A stretch of DNA of 25,520 bases from Prolixibacteraceae bacterium (GCA_003457135.1 DMSQ01000007.1:1-25520); one strand, 5' to 3'. Counted from the stretch's first letter, positions 7,795-15,631 are shown. Notes: generated by a model from the letters alone, not told the origin. Made by a program: numbers and translations.

Positions 7795-7968
7795 CAATGT
7801 CGTTAAGTAAGCAGAATATAAAACATTTTACCGCAGAGAACCGCAAAGTATTACGCAGAGAACCGCAAAGAAATTCAGCAAGTATGGGCTCTGCGGCTCT
7901 TTGCGTATTCTCGGCGTCCTTTGCGTTTAAATCTTCTGACCCTTAAAAACCTTAACTTAATGACATTG
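7795..7968. mobile_element. MITE-like element 3 of the CAATGTC family, containing CGCAGAG repeats
   Basis: 174 bp. The left end CAATGTCGTTAAGTAAG (7795) is mirrored by CTTAACTTAATGACATTG at the right end (7968). The interior has two copies of CGCAGAGAACCGCAAAG (7832-7848, 7854-7870), with partial inverted copies at 7890-7927, so the element folds into a long hairpin. It is flanked on both sides by an almost identical palindromic 11-mer (TCCCGTACGGG at 7784-7794, TCCGTACGGGG at 7969-7979), which may be a target duplication. The rest of the 7676-8172 gap holds no gene. Confidence 0.65.
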
Positions 7969-8015
7969 TCCGTACGGGGACAATACACATCTCGTAAATC
8001 GACATTTCTACCGAC

Positions 8016-8038
8016 AAATTTTCCCTACGGGAAATTTT
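8016..8038. repeat. Short palindrome in gene-free spacer
   Basis: AAATTTTCCC, TAC, GGGAAATTTT forms a 10-bp stem with one mismatch and a 3-nt loop. There is no T tract of terminator type, and no gene boundary nearby explains it. Function unknown. Confidence 0.4.
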
Positions 8039-8117
8039 AAAACAGTTTATTAGACAAAGTTATCGAATTTTTAACTTAACTAACAACTCTATAATTTCCA
8101 AGAAACATCTCCGTAAA

Positions 8118-8154
8118 TGAAAAAGGCCGCTGTTCGTTTTGAATGGCGGCCTTT
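8118..8154 (-). terminator. Terminator of the 58-aa winged-helix gene
   Basis: AAAGGCCGC (8122-8130) pairs perfectly with GCGGCCTTT (8146-8154). Read on the minus strand the stem ends in a run of T. It lies 19 bp beyond the stop of the small minus-strand gene. Confidence 0.7.
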
Positions 8155-8172
8155 CAGAATTTCCTTGAAGTC

Positions 8173-8349
8173 TTATTTTTTAACTTCGTAAAAACACACT
8201 TTCGGAGAAGTAATTTTTCCCTCCGCTTTTAAACTTTTGATGGCTTTGTCAACTTCCTTTTTATCAATTCCGCCTAATTCCGCAATTTCTCCACCTTTTA
8301 ACGGTTTTCCGGCAGCAGTCATTACCGCCAATACTTTTTCTGCGCTCAT
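8173..8349 (-). CDS. Small winged-helix-like DNA-binding protein, 58 aa
   Basis: ATG at 8349 to TAA 8173-8175 encodes 58 residues starting MSAEKVLAVMTAAGKPLKGG and ending CFYEVKK. The order is helix, LKGGEIAELGG (turn-helix), a basic recognition-like helix KKEVDKAIKSLKAEG, then KITSPKVCFYEV, which looks like a beta wing. This is a minimal winged-helix layout, with a recognisable MarR/ArsR-like core but no extra domains. Coding support comes from the strong protein pattern and a good terminator 19 bp downstream. It may be a regulator or a nucleoid-associated protein; its target is unknown. It lies in the same direction as the superoxide dismutase genes but is separated from them by a MITE, so an operon link is doubtful. 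Confidence 0.7.
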   Translation of the reverse strand: MSAEKVLAVMTAAGKPLKGGEIAELGGIDKKEVDKAIKSLKAEGKITSPKVCFYEVKK

Positions 8350-8450
8350 AGATTTTGATTTATAAATTTTAAGAAATAATTGAAAAGCTAAAATTAACGA
8401 TTTATGATTAACGATTTGTGATTTATTTTCTCAAAACTTCAATCGTTAAT

Positions 8451-8580
8451 CAATGTCGTTCAGTTGGTGTCGTCATTGCGATCCCAAGGATTCGGGAGTA
8501 GCAATCCATTGATTTAAGGATTGCTTCGTTCCTACCAATGACGAACTTTCTTAGGTTACTTCCTTAACTAAACGACATTG
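8451..8580. mobile_element. MITE-like element 1 of the CAATGTC family
   Basis: Exactly 130 bp between CAATGTCGTTCAGTT (8451) and its mirror AACTAAACGACATTG (ends 8580). The body contains CGTCATTGCGA, GCAATCCATTGATTTAA, and GATTGCTTCGTTCCT, which fold back on each other. A close copy is found at 22967-23098. It separates the winged-helix gene from the iron superoxide dismutase gene and ends 17 bp from that gene's stop. The remaining 8350-8450 stretch is AT-rich with a tandem ATTAACGATTT repeat and no gene. Confidence 0.7.
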
Positions 8581-8596
8581 GATCATCAATCATCAA

Positions 8597-9172
8597 TCAA
8601 AACCTTCCTTCTATCGTTTTCCAATCCATAACTTTCCAGAAATCGGCGACATAAGCCGGGCGAAGATTTTGTTTGTCGAGGTAATAGGCATGTTCCCACA
8701 CATCACAGGTTAAGAGCGGAGTGAGATTATCGCGAACCGGACAACCTGCATTGCTGGTTTGAACGATACTCAGTTTTCCAACAGCGTCTTGCACCAACCA
8801 TGCCCAACCTGAACCAAATTGAGTGGCAGCAGCTTTGTTAAAGGCTTCTTTAAAAGCATCCAGGGTACCAAAAGTATTTTCGATGGCAGCTTTTAATGCT
8901 CCTGAAGGTTCAGTAGCCGGAGTGGCCGAGAATTGTTCGAAGTAAAACGTGTGGTTAAAAACCTGTGCGCCGTTGTTGAAAATTCCACCTTCAGCTTTTT
9001 TGATGATGGTTTCCAGATCAGCATTTTCAAATTCTGTTCCAACAATCAGGTTATTCAGATTGGTTACGTAAGCCTGATGGTGTTTGCCATGATGGAACTC
9101 CAGTGTCCGGGCGCTGATGAAAGGTTCAAGGGCATCAATGGCGAATGGTAACGCGGGTAATGTAAAACTCAT
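8597..9172 (-). CDS. sodB: Superoxide dismutase, iron type
   Basis: 191 residues, typical for bacterial FeSOD, converting superoxide to peroxide and oxygen in the cytoplasm. Metal ligands are His27 (EFHHGKHHQAY), His74 (VFNHTFYF), Asp157 and His161 (DVWEHAYY). The active-site glutamine is Gln70 in GAQVFNH, the position used by iron enzymes, and the Mn-type glutamine is absent (TSNAGCPV). GSGWAWLV is present. It lies 211 bp downstream of a second, manganese-type gene on the same strand, but a strong terminator in between suggests separate transcription. Cambialistic activity cannot be excluded from sequence. Confidence 0.88.
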   Translation of the reverse strand: MSFTLPALPFAIDALEPFISARTLEFHHGKHHQAYVTNLNNLIVGTEFENADLETIIKKAEGGIFNNGAQVFNHTFYFEQFSATPATEPSGALKAAIENTFGTLDAFKEAFNKAAATQFGSGWAWLVQDAVGKLSIVQTSNAGCPVRDNLTPLLTCDVWEHAYYLDKQNLRPAYVADFWKVMDWKTIEGRF

Positions 9173-9298
9173 TTTCGTTATCTTTTTTGGTTAAACAATG
9201 AATGTTTGATTTTTGAATAAGATAACAGAAACGGGAATTAAAAAGTTTGGGAAAACTGTGATTCTGAAGTAATTTAAACTGATTCTGAATAAGAAAGG

Positions 9299-9330
9299 AA
9301 GCCCCTCTTGGGGAGGGGTTGGGGAGGCTT
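9299..9330. repeat. GC-rich AAGCCCCTC...GAGGCTT intergenic repeat
   Basis: AAGCCCCTC, TTGGGGAGGGG, TTGGGGAGGCTT: a self-complementary G-rich/C-rich repeat that recurs at 22259-22295 and 22391-22425. Repeats of this type are scattered in many Bacteroidota genomes (family knowledge). It is not adjacent to a coding end. Confidence 0.6.
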
Positions 9331-9339
9331 AAAACAAAA

Positions 9340-9370
9340 CCGCCCGGTACCTCTGTACCGGGCGGAAAAA
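9340..9370 (-). terminator. Terminator of the manganese superoxide dismutase gene
   Basis: A perfect 11-bp stem, CCGCCCGGTAC (9340-9350) and GTACCGGGCGG (9355-9365), with a CTCT loop. On the minus strand it lies 18 bp beyond the stop at 9384 and is followed by a T-rich tract. The A run at 9366 makes it plausible in both directions. Confidence 0.8.
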
Positions 9371-9383
9371 AACCAAAAATCAA

Positions 9384-9983
9384 CTAACCTTTAAACCGTC
9401 GGGTGACTTCATCCCAATTAACCACGTTGTAAAAGGCTTCAACATAATCAGGGCGCCGGTTTTGATACTTCAGATAATATGCGTGTTCCCACACATCTAC
9501 TCCAAGTACCGGTACTCCTTTTACTTCAGCCAGATCCATTAACGGGTTATCCTGATTAGGTGTGGATGAGATCACCAAACTATCACCCTGCTTTACCAGC
9601 CACGCCCATCCAGACCCAAACCGGGTGAGCGCTGCTTTGGTAAATGCTTCTTTAAAATTCTGATACGACCCAAATGAGGCGTCAATAACTTTTTTCAAAT
9701 CACCTTCAGGTTGTTTGGCGCCACCCGGAGCCATTATTTCCCAGAATAAATTGTGATTGTAAAAGCCACCGCCATTGTTGCGGATTACAACCGGTTGAGC
9801 CGATATATTAGCCAAAATTTCTTCAATTGGTTGCCCTTCAGAAGCTGTTCCCTGAAGCGCAGCATTCAGGTTATTCGTGTATGCCGCATGATGTTTATCG
9901 TGATGGATTTCCATCGTTTGTGCATCAATGTATGGTTCAAGTGCGTTGAATGCGTATGGTAACTGTTTTAATACGAATGCCAT
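9384..9983 (-). CDS. sodA: Superoxide dismutase, manganese type
   Basis: 199 residues. Ligands are His27 (EIHHDKHHAAY), His77 (GGGFYNHNLFW), Asp163 and His167 (DVWEHAYY). Diagnostic features are of the manganese class: a GGG run before the second ligand histidine, and the active-site glutamine in the C-terminal loop (TPNQDNPL, Gln144). The residue after GGG is Phe, where many manganese enzymes have His. It clearly diverged from the iron-type neighbour and is not a recent duplicate. A promoter-like pair lies 43-74 bp before the ATG at 9983, and a strong hairpin ends the gene, so it appears to be a single-gene unit. Confidence 0.86.
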   Translation of the reverse strand: MAFVLKQLPYAFNALEPYIDAQTMEIHHDKHHAAYTNNLNAALQGTASEGQPIEEILANISAQPVVIRNNGGGFYNHNLFWEIMAPGGAKQPEGDLKKVIDASFGSYQNFKEAFTKAALTRFGSGWAWLVKQGDSLVISSTPNQDNPLMDLAEVKGVPVLGVDVWEHAYYLKYQNRRPDYVEAFYNVVNWDEVTRRFKG

Positions 9984-10025
9984 GCTTAAATTATTAGAAG
10001 ATTTAATACTCTTTTATCTTCTTTA

Positions 10026-10057
10026 GAAACATAGCACCTACTCAAATTGTTTTCAAA
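10026..10057 (-). promoter_or_regulatory. Candidate promoter of sodA
   Basis: On the minus strand TTTG (10057-10054), a 20-nt spacer and TATGTTTC (10033-10026) resemble the Bacteroidota TTTG...TAnnTTTG promoter, with one mismatch in the -7 box. Predicted transcription start is about 35 nt before the sodA ATG. Confidence 0.4.
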
Positions 10058-10188
10058 TAAGGTGGATTTTAAAAAATAAAATTGATTTTTTTTATCATTA
10101 GTGACTGGGTAAGAAATGCAGATACTGATTTTTATAAATAAGTTTGCTTGACAAAACTGAAATTGCATGAATTTTAGCCAATAAAGCG

Positions 10189-11739
10189 ATGAAAAAAAAC
10201 ACTTATGGTTGGATTCCCTCCCTCATTCCTGCATCAGGCGGTAAAAGCTTAGCTCTTTGGGCTGGTCCGGTTGTTGCTTTTGGAATTATCTTCTTTTATC
10301 ATCCCGACCGCACACATCCGGAGATAGGATATACCCTGGCAATTGCTGCATGGATGGCCATTTGGTGGATTTCCGAAGCTGTTCCGCTGGCCATCACTTC
10401 ACTGTTACCTGTAGCGCTTTTCCCTTTTCTTGGCGTTATGGATGGCCAAACCGTTTCTGCAGCCTATTTCAATTACGTTATTTTTCTTTTTATCGGAGGA
10501 TTTCTGATGGCGCTAGCCATGCAGCGATGGAACCTTCACAAACGGATTGCTCTAAATATTCTCAGCATTACCGGCACCGGCAAATCGAGCTTGCTCTTGG
10601 GCTTTATGCTTGCGACAGCCTTACTGAGCATGTGGATGTCGAATACCGCAACGGCAATGATGGTAGTTCCTATCCTGATATCCGTTTTGATGGAAATTGA
10701 ACCTGAGCCTGCAAAAAAGAAGTCCTTTTCAACCGGTCTGTTGCTCGGTGTGGCTTATAGTGCATCAATCGGAGGAATTATGACGCTGGTTGGCACACCG
10801 CCCAATCTTTCGTTTCTCCGGATTTACCAGGTGATGTTTCCCCAGGCTCCGGCAATCACTTTTCTGCAATGGATGTTGTTTGCTGTTCCCGTCGGGATTC
10901 TTTTGCTTGTTGTTGCCTATATTTTATTGTACCTGAAGTACGCCAAAGGAAGCAAGACTAAGTCAGTAAAAGATTTACCCATCAGGCAGATGAGAAAAGA
11001 CCTTGGCCCCATGAGCCGTGAAGAAAAAATTGTACTGATCAGTTTTATACTGATGGCTCTGCTGTGGATCACCCGTTCTGATCTTGAAATCGGCACAACT
11101 ACCTTAAAAGGATGGGCATCATTATTCGGTAAACCGGCATTTATCAATGATGGAACTGTTGCTATCGCACTATCGCTGCCACTTTTCATGATACCATCAA
11201 AAAACAACCCCGGAACGCGGATCATGGACTGGGAAACAGCCAGTCATCTTCCCTGGGATATTGTTTTACTGTTCGGGGGAGGGTTTGCACTGGCCAATGG
11301 ATTCAGGGATTCAGGATTATCGGTTTGGGTGGGAAGTCAATTAACAGGACTTTCTGTCTTACATCCAGTTGTTATCATCCTGATTATTTGCCTTCTCGTT
11401 ACCTTTTTGACCGAATTGACTTCCAATACCGCAATTACTGAAATGATTCTGCCGGTATTGGCTGGCATGGCGATCGCCACTCATATCCATCCGTTATTCC
11501 TGATGGTTCCTGCTACTTTATCGGCTTCGATGGCGTTCATGTTACCTGCCGCAACCCCTCCGAATGCCATTATTTTTGGAACCAGGCGCTTAACCATTCC
11601 GGAAATGGCAAAAACCGGGTTCCTGTTAAACCTGATCGGTGCTGTGATTATTACAGCAGCTTTCTTTTTAATCGGTTCGGAAGTTTTTAAGATTAATCCG
11701 GGGGAATTTCCAACCTGGGCGATACCACCAATTAAATGA
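10189..11739 (+). CDS. DASS/SLC13-family sodium:dicarboxylate (or sulfate) symporter
   Basis: 516 residues, inner membrane, about 11-12 hydrophobic segments. The two pseudo-symmetric sodium/substrate motifs are visible as MWMSNTATAMM near residue 150 and LTSNTAITEMILPVLAG near residue 410. Each is followed by a glycine/proline loop (VGTPPNLSF and AATPPNAIIFGT). This is the divalent-anion:sodium symporter fold of VcINDY and CitT relatives. Likely substrates are C4-dicarboxylates; sulfate or citrate cannot be ruled out. It starts at ATG 10189, 205 bp from the divergent sodA. A TAAGTTTG at 10139 could be its -7 box. The gene stands alone, with no two-component regulator beside it. Confidence 0.85.
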   Translation: MKKNTYGWIPSLIPASGGKSLALWAGPVVAFGIIFFYHPDRTHPEIGYTLAIAAWMAIWWISEAVPLAITSLLPVALFPFLGVMDGQTVSAAYFNYVIFLFIGGFLMALAMQRWNLHKRIALNILSITGTGKSSLLLGFMLATALLSMWMSNTATAMMVVPILISVLMEIEPEPAKKKSFSTGLLLGVAYSASIGGIMTLVGTPPNLSFLRIYQVMFPQAPAITFLQWMLFAVPVGILLLVVAYILLYLKYAKGSKTKSVKDLPIRQMRKDLGPMSREEKIVLISFILMALLWITRSDLEIGTTTLKGWASLFGKPAFINDGTVAIALSLPLFMIPSKNNPGTRIMDWETASHLPWDIVLLFGGGFALANGFRDSGLSVWVGSQLTGLSVLHPVVIILIICLLVTFLTELTSNTAITEMILPVLAGMAIATHIHPLFLMVPATLSASMAFMLPAATPPNAIIFGTRRLTIPEMAKTGFLLNLIGAVIITAAFFLIGSEVFKINPGEFPTWAIPPIK

Positions 11740-11864
11740 TATGATTCTTCACTGAAGTGCGTACCTACATATTTGAAAAGGTAAATTTTAAGCAAATTAC
11801 AGCAAACGATTTATCAATCGTTTTCACAACGTGATTTCAAGCTAAAATAGCTTCATTCATAAAA

Positions 11865-12011
11865 ACCTTATTTTTATTTAAACAACCTTAGTAGCAGGTA
11901 TAAGTCCCCTTGTTTTAACCTTATTTTTTCATCTGTAAATCAATAAGGGAATAAGGTTTGGTTATTCGCACGTATCATAATTCTACTTAGGTCCCTGACA
12001 AATAAGGTTTA
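11865..12011. repeat. Cluster of AAACCTTATT/AATAAGGTTT inverted repeats in a 378-bp gap
   Basis: Four copies of a decamer, two in each orientation: AAACCTTATTTT near 11867, TTAACCTTATTTTTT near 11918, GAATAAGGTTTGG near 11949 and CAAATAAGGTTTAAAA near 12000. The outer and inner pairs can form nested stems. No gene is seen in 11740-12117, between the convergent symporter and efflux operon. It could act as a transcription barrier or be remnant repeat DNA. Confidence 0.4.
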
Positions 12012-12117
12012 AAAAAATGAATATGCCTGTGACAAATCCTAAATAGGTGACTCCAGACATATTAAAATACCCACAGAATCTGTTCCAGAATCCTAATGTG
12101 ATCCTTTTACCTTGACT

Positions 12118-13236
12118 TCATGCCGTTTTCCGGTATCTCCACACTGCCAAGCTCAGAAAAGTGAATCCTAAAATACAAAGTGCAACAAATTCATGAATCA
12201 AATCGCTGAAGCCCGAACCTTTCAAAATGACCATTCGCATGATACGCATAAAATGGTACACCGGATTGGCTTCGTCTATGAATTGTGCCCATTTAGGCAT
12301 ACTCTCAACAGATGTGAATATTCCGCTCATCAATATAAAAATCATCATAAAAAAGAAAGTAACAAACATGACCTGCTGTTGTGTGTCGGCAAGTGTTGAA
12401 ACAAATAGTCCTAATCCGAGAATTCCCAAAAGATATAGAACACTGAATCCGAAGACCAGTCCCAAACTGCCAACAATCGGCAAATGAAAAACAAACCGGG
12501 CAATCAGCAGTCCAAAGGCTAAGTCGAATAATGCAATGACTACAAATGGAATCAGTTTCCCAACCAGAAAATGGATTTTCCGAATGGGTGTGACATTCAA
12601 CTGTTCGATAGTTCCCTGTTCTTTTTCTTTTACAAGGCTCATTCCTGAAAGAAACAAACCAATAAGCGTAACCAGGAGTGAAAGGACCCCGGGAGCCATG
12701 TACCATTTGTAATCAAGTTCTGAATTGTACCAAAAACGGGAAATGGTGTTGATTTGAAAAGGCGCTTTAAATTCGGGCAGACCTTTCCATTCGGCAATGA
12801 TGTTTTTGTTGAAATCGCGGATTACCGATGCGGCATAGGAATAGCCCAATTGGGCCGCTTGTCCGTCGATGGCATTCACCAGCAATTGCAGGCTGGCTTT
12901 ATCGTCACGTATTAAGTCGCGCCCGAAACCTTGCGGAATGACCAAAACCATGTCGTCTGCGTTTCGCAGAAGTTCATTTTCTCCATCATCCGGATTGAAG
13001 GAAGTGTTGTTAATGGTGAAAAACGGTGATGCTTCCAACTTGGTAGCCAGTTCACGCGAGGTAGATGACATGTCTTTATCAACCAGGAAAATGTTGACGT
13101 TTTTCAGGTCGTAGGTTGCGGCAAAAACAAGTACAAGCATTTGCATGATGGGTATCATCACAATCATCCGCAGCATAACTTTGTTGCGCTTAACCTGAAT
13201 GAACTCTTTCTGTATGACGTAAAATATGGTTTTCAT
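12118..13236 (-). CDS. ABC-2 type efflux permease (YbhR/YbhS-like), second of pair
   Basis: 372 residues with the ABC2_membrane_3 layout. One N-terminal helix (residues about 22-42) is followed by a large extracytoplasmic domain to about residue 180 and five C-terminal helices. KEKEQGTIEQLNVTPI after the second helix is the cytoplasmic coupling-helix motif of drug-export permeases. It resembles its upstream neighbour and likely forms a heterodimer with it. Last gene of a minus-strand efflux operon; the gap to the upstream permease is 7 bp. Substrate is unknown; relatives export drugs or cell-envelope compounds. Confidence 0.82.
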   Translation of the reverse strand: MKTIFYVIQKEFIQVKRNKVMLRMIVMIPIMQMLVLVFAATYDLKNVNIFLVDKDMSSTSRELATKLEASPFFTINNTSFNPDDGENELLRNADDMVLVIPQGFGRDLIRDDKASLQLLVNAIDGQAAQLGYSYAASVIRDFNKNIIAEWKGLPEFKAPFQINTISRFWYNSELDYKWYMAPGVLSLLVTLIGLFLSGMSLVKEKEQGTIEQLNVTPIRKIHFLVGKLIPFVVIALFDLAFGLLIARFVFHLPIVGSLGLVFGFSVLYLLGILGLGLFVSTLADTQQQVMFVTFFFMMIFILMSGIFTSVESMPKWAQFIDEANPVYHFMRIMRMVILKGSGFSDLIHEFVALCILGFTFLSLAVWRYRKTA

Positions 13237-13243
13237 AGTTTCT

Positions 13244-14353
13244 TTATTCCAATCTTATCTTAAAATTCTTAATGCTCAACGCGATAAAAACAAAAGTCAT
13301 GAACATCAAAATCAATGTTTCTTTCCAGACAAACATGATACCGGTCCCTTTGAGCATGATGTTCCGGATGATAACGATAAACCATCGTGGGGGCATGGCA
13401 TGACTTAATATCTGCAAAGGCCACGGCATGTTTTTTATTGGGAAAATAAAGCCCGACAACAAAATGGTTGGCAACATCAGCGCCAGAACCGAGATAAACA
13501 TGGCTACCATTTGGTTGGGGGCAACGGTCGAAATCAGTATTCCCAGACTGAGCGCCATCAGGATAAACAGGAAACTCTCAGCCATCAGGAAAATAAAACT
13601 TCCTTTTATCGGAACACCGAAGACAAACACACCGAGCAGTATAATGGTCAGCGTATTGATGAACGATAGCAATAAATACGGTGTAACTTTTCCAAGAATA
13701 ATCTGAATTGGCTTAAGCGGCGAGGCCAACAGCACTTCCATGGTTCCCATCTCTTTTTCACGGCTGATTGAAATGGAAGTCATCATGGCCGAAATCAGCA
13801 TCAGGATCATGGCCATAATTCCGGGCACAAACATGTAAACGCTTTTTAGCCCTTCGTTGTAAAGCATCCTGACTTCAGTATTGATCTGATTGGGTAACTG
13901 AATGTTCTGAAGTTTTTCTTTTTTAACGTAGTCGTTAATAATTCCTGAAGCGTAATTAGTCAGTATTCGCGCAGTGTTTGGATCTGAGGCATCGGCCAGC
14001 AATTGCACATCAGCATGGCCGTCACGTTCCAGGCTTTTTTCAAATTCCGGCCCAAAAGTGACAATCATTTTAACTTTTCCTTTCCTGAAAACATCTTCCA
14101 CATCGTCGCCAGGGAGCAATTCCGCACCAAGCAAAAAATAACCCGAAGACAAGAGTTTTGAGGTAATTTCGCGGGTGGTGTTGTCGTGCGATTGATCAAA
14201 AATGCCAATTTTCGAATCCTGAAGGTCATTATTGATCACTTTTCCAAACAGTAGCAGTTGCACGATTGGTAAAAGAAAGATGATGACCATGGTTCGCGGG
14301 TCGCGAAAAATGTGCAAAAATTCTTTCCGGAGAAAACCAGTAAATTGTTTCAT
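13244..14353 (-). CDS. ABC-2 type efflux permease (YbhS/YbhR-like), first of pair
   Basis: 369 residues. It starts MKQFTGFLRKEFLHIFRDPR, the cytoplasmic amphipathic start followed by a first helix (MVIIFLLPIVQLLLFG). An extracytoplasmic domain to about residue 175 and five helices follow, with SREKEMGTMEVLLASPLKP as the coupling motif. It would form the membrane channel with the next gene and be powered by the two ATPases upstream. The 549 bp separating it from the nearer ATPase gene is filled by the four-helix-bundle element, so the operon has been interrupted here without breaking either gene. Confidence 0.82.
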   Translation of the reverse strand: MKQFTGFLRKEFLHIFRDPRTMVIIFLLPIVQLLLFGKVINNDLQDSKIGIFDQSHDNTTREITSKLLSSGYFLLGAELLPGDDVEDVFRKGKVKMIVTFGPEFEKSLERDGHADVQLLADASDPNTARILTNYASGIINDYVKKEKLQNIQLPNQINTEVRMLYNEGLKSVYMFVPGIMAMILMLISAMMTSISISREKEMGTMEVLLASPLKPIQIILGKVTPYLLLSFINTLTIILLGVFVFGVPIKGSFIFLMAESFLFILMALSLGILISTVAPNQMVAMFISVLALMLPTILLSGFIFPIKNMPWPLQILSHAMPPRWFIVIIRNIMLKGTGIMFVWKETLILMFMTFVFIALSIKNFKIRLE

Positions 14354-14378
14354 GCTAAAAGTTTCAAATTTATTTCAA

Positions 14379-14898
14379 GTGTTCAGTCGCAGTGTTCAGT
14401 CTCAAGTACCGCATTGTTCAAAAGGTTCCAACTATTCATGGTCACTTTTGCATCCAAATTTTCCGGGATGGAGCATCATGTAATTCAATAGTTTGCCGAT
14501 TTCAATTGATTCCTGAGTCATCTTTTCATGTTTTTCTTTTGACAAGTAATCACATGCAAGTGAAAAATCAAGCCATACAATTGTTTCGCTATTTTCAGCA
14601 TCAGAATCAGTCAGTTTACTGATAAAGTGTCTTTCATAAAGTCGTTTTCTATAGGCTTCTACAAGGTTCGCACAAACTGATCTGGATGACCTCCTGATCT
14701 GATCGGTCAAAGAATATTTTTCCTCTTTGGGAAAATTTTTTGAAACTACATAAATCTCCATCGCAAGTGTGAAGGCTTTTTTGTAAACGATTAATTCTTT
14801 GAAATCCATATCTTTAAAATTTACTGACAACTGTGTTGTATACTTTTAACTGAATACTGAGACCACTGCGACTTTTCTGGCCACTGAGACTGAACACT
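14379..14898. mobile_element. Four-helix-bundle (S23/IVS) element with terminal inverted repeats, intact copy
   Basis: About 520 bp. The left end AGTGTTCAGTCGCAGTG (14379) is mirrored at the right by CCACTGAGACTGAACACT (to 14898). A second inner motif of the same type, CACTGCGAC, lies at 14865-14872. Between the ends is one gene for a four-helix-bundle protein in operon orientation. The right end lies 4 bp from the ATPase stop and the left end about 25 bp upstream of the permease start, so the element almost exactly fills the gap. No transposase is encoded and no clear target duplication is seen. A shorter copy with the same ends occupies the next gap upstream in the operon. Confidence 0.6.
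14432..14830 (-). CDS. Four-helix-bundle protein of the 23S rRNA intervening-sequence (S23) family
   Basis: 132 residues from the ATG at 14830, or 125 from the in-frame ATG at 14809, which gives the start MDFKELIVYKKAF usual for this family. Hallmarks are a first helix LIVYKKAFTLAMEIY, LTDQIRRSSRSVCANLVEAY, a third helix with SKLTDSDAENSETIVWLDF, and a last helix IGKLLNYMMLHP. The family was first described in insertions in 23S rRNA genes and is structurally similar to Avd of diversity-generating retroelements; the molecular role is unknown. It is co-directional with the efflux genes but is an insert, carried by a repeat-bounded element with a decayed sister copy at 15686-15840. Confidence 0.82.
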   Translation of the reverse strand: MSVNFKDMDFKELIVYKKAFTLAMEIYVVSKNFPKEEKYSLTDQIRRSSRSVCANLVEAYRKRLYERHFISKLTDSDAENSETIVWLDFSLACDYLSKEKHEKMTQESIEIGKLLNYMMLHPGKFGCKSDHE

Positions 14899-14902
14899 TT
14901 TT

Positions 14903-15622
14903 TCATCGTGCAATCTTCAGAAAAACCTCGTCCATATTTTTGGCGGAGTACTTTTTCTTCAGGTTTTCAGGTGTATCAAGCGCTTCAATCCGGCCATCGT
15001 TCATAATTGAAACCCGGTTGCAATACTCGGCTTCGTCCATGTAATGAGTGGTTACAAAAACAGTAATTCCGCGGTCTGTTGCTTCGTAAATAAGGTCCCA
15101 GAATTTACGACGGGTGATCGGATCAACGCCACTGGTTGGCTCATCGAGGAAAACAATTTTTGGGTCGTGAAAAATTGCTACCGAAAATGCCAGTTTTTGC
15201 TTCCATCCTAACGGCAATGAGCCAATCAATGAATCTTTTGACGATTCGATGTCCAGATTTTTGAGCAATACTTCCTGTTTTGCTTTTCGGTTTTTTGGCG
15301 TAATGCCGTAAATTCCGGAGAAAAAACGAATGTTTTCGGCAATGGTCAAGTCTTCATACAACGAGAATTTCTGGCTCATATAGCCGATATTTCGTTTTAT
15401 TTTTTCTGTTTCCTTATAGATGTCATATCCGGAAACTTTTACCTCTCCTGAAGTTGGAGAGGAGAGGCCGCAAAGAATCCTCATGGCGGTGGTTTTACCT
15501 GCGCCATTGGCTCCCAGGAATCCAAATATTTCGCCCTGGTACACATCAAAATTCAGGTTGTCGTTTGCTGTGAACGAACCGAATTTCTTGACCAGGTGGC
15601 GTACTTCAATTACTTTTTCCAT
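14903..15622 (-). CDS. ABC transporter ATPase (YbhF C-half-like)
   Basis: 239 residues. Walker A is GANGAGKT (37-44), the Q-loop SQKFSLYED follows, Walker B is VFLDEPTSGVD with Asp160 and Glu161, and the switch His193 is in TTHYMDEA. The signature is unusual: LPLGWKQKL (136-144) in place of LSGGQ or LSGGM. LPLGW/LPLGF-type signatures are, to my knowledge, found in the C-terminal half of fused YbhF-type ATPases. Together with the next ATPase it would form one NBD heterodimer driving the two permeases. Terminal-repeat elements lie on both sides of the gene: one ends 4 bp past the stop, the other begins 9 bp upstream of the ATG. Confidence 0.85.
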   Translation of the reverse strand: MEKVIEVRHLVKKFGSFTANDNLNFDVYQGEIFGFLGANGAGKTTAMRILCGLSSPTSGEVKVSGYDIYKETEKIKRNIGYMSQKFSLYEDLTIAENIRFFSGIYGITPKNRKAKQEVLLKNLDIESSKDSLIGSLPLGWKQKLAFSVAIFHDPKIVFLDEPTSGVDPITRRKFWDLIYEATDRGITVFVTTHYMDEAEYCNRVSIMNDGRIEALDTPENLKKKYSAKNMDEVFLKIAR

Positions 15623-15631
15623 TTTCTAATT

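Noticed and set aside
8451..8580. MITE-like sequence as a structured non-coding RNA gene
   Set aside because: Inverted ends, a second copy at 22967 with apparent target duplication and lack of a dedicated promoter favour a mobile repeat.
10257..10700. 147-codon frame overlapping the symporter gene on the same strand
   Set aside because: Shadow of the symporter reading frame; rich in Ser, Cys and His with no domain pattern.
14432..14830. Avd-like protein as part of a diversity-generating retroelement
   Set aside because: No reverse transcriptase, template repeat or variable-region target is present in the window; the gene fits the S23 branch and lies in a repeat-bounded element.
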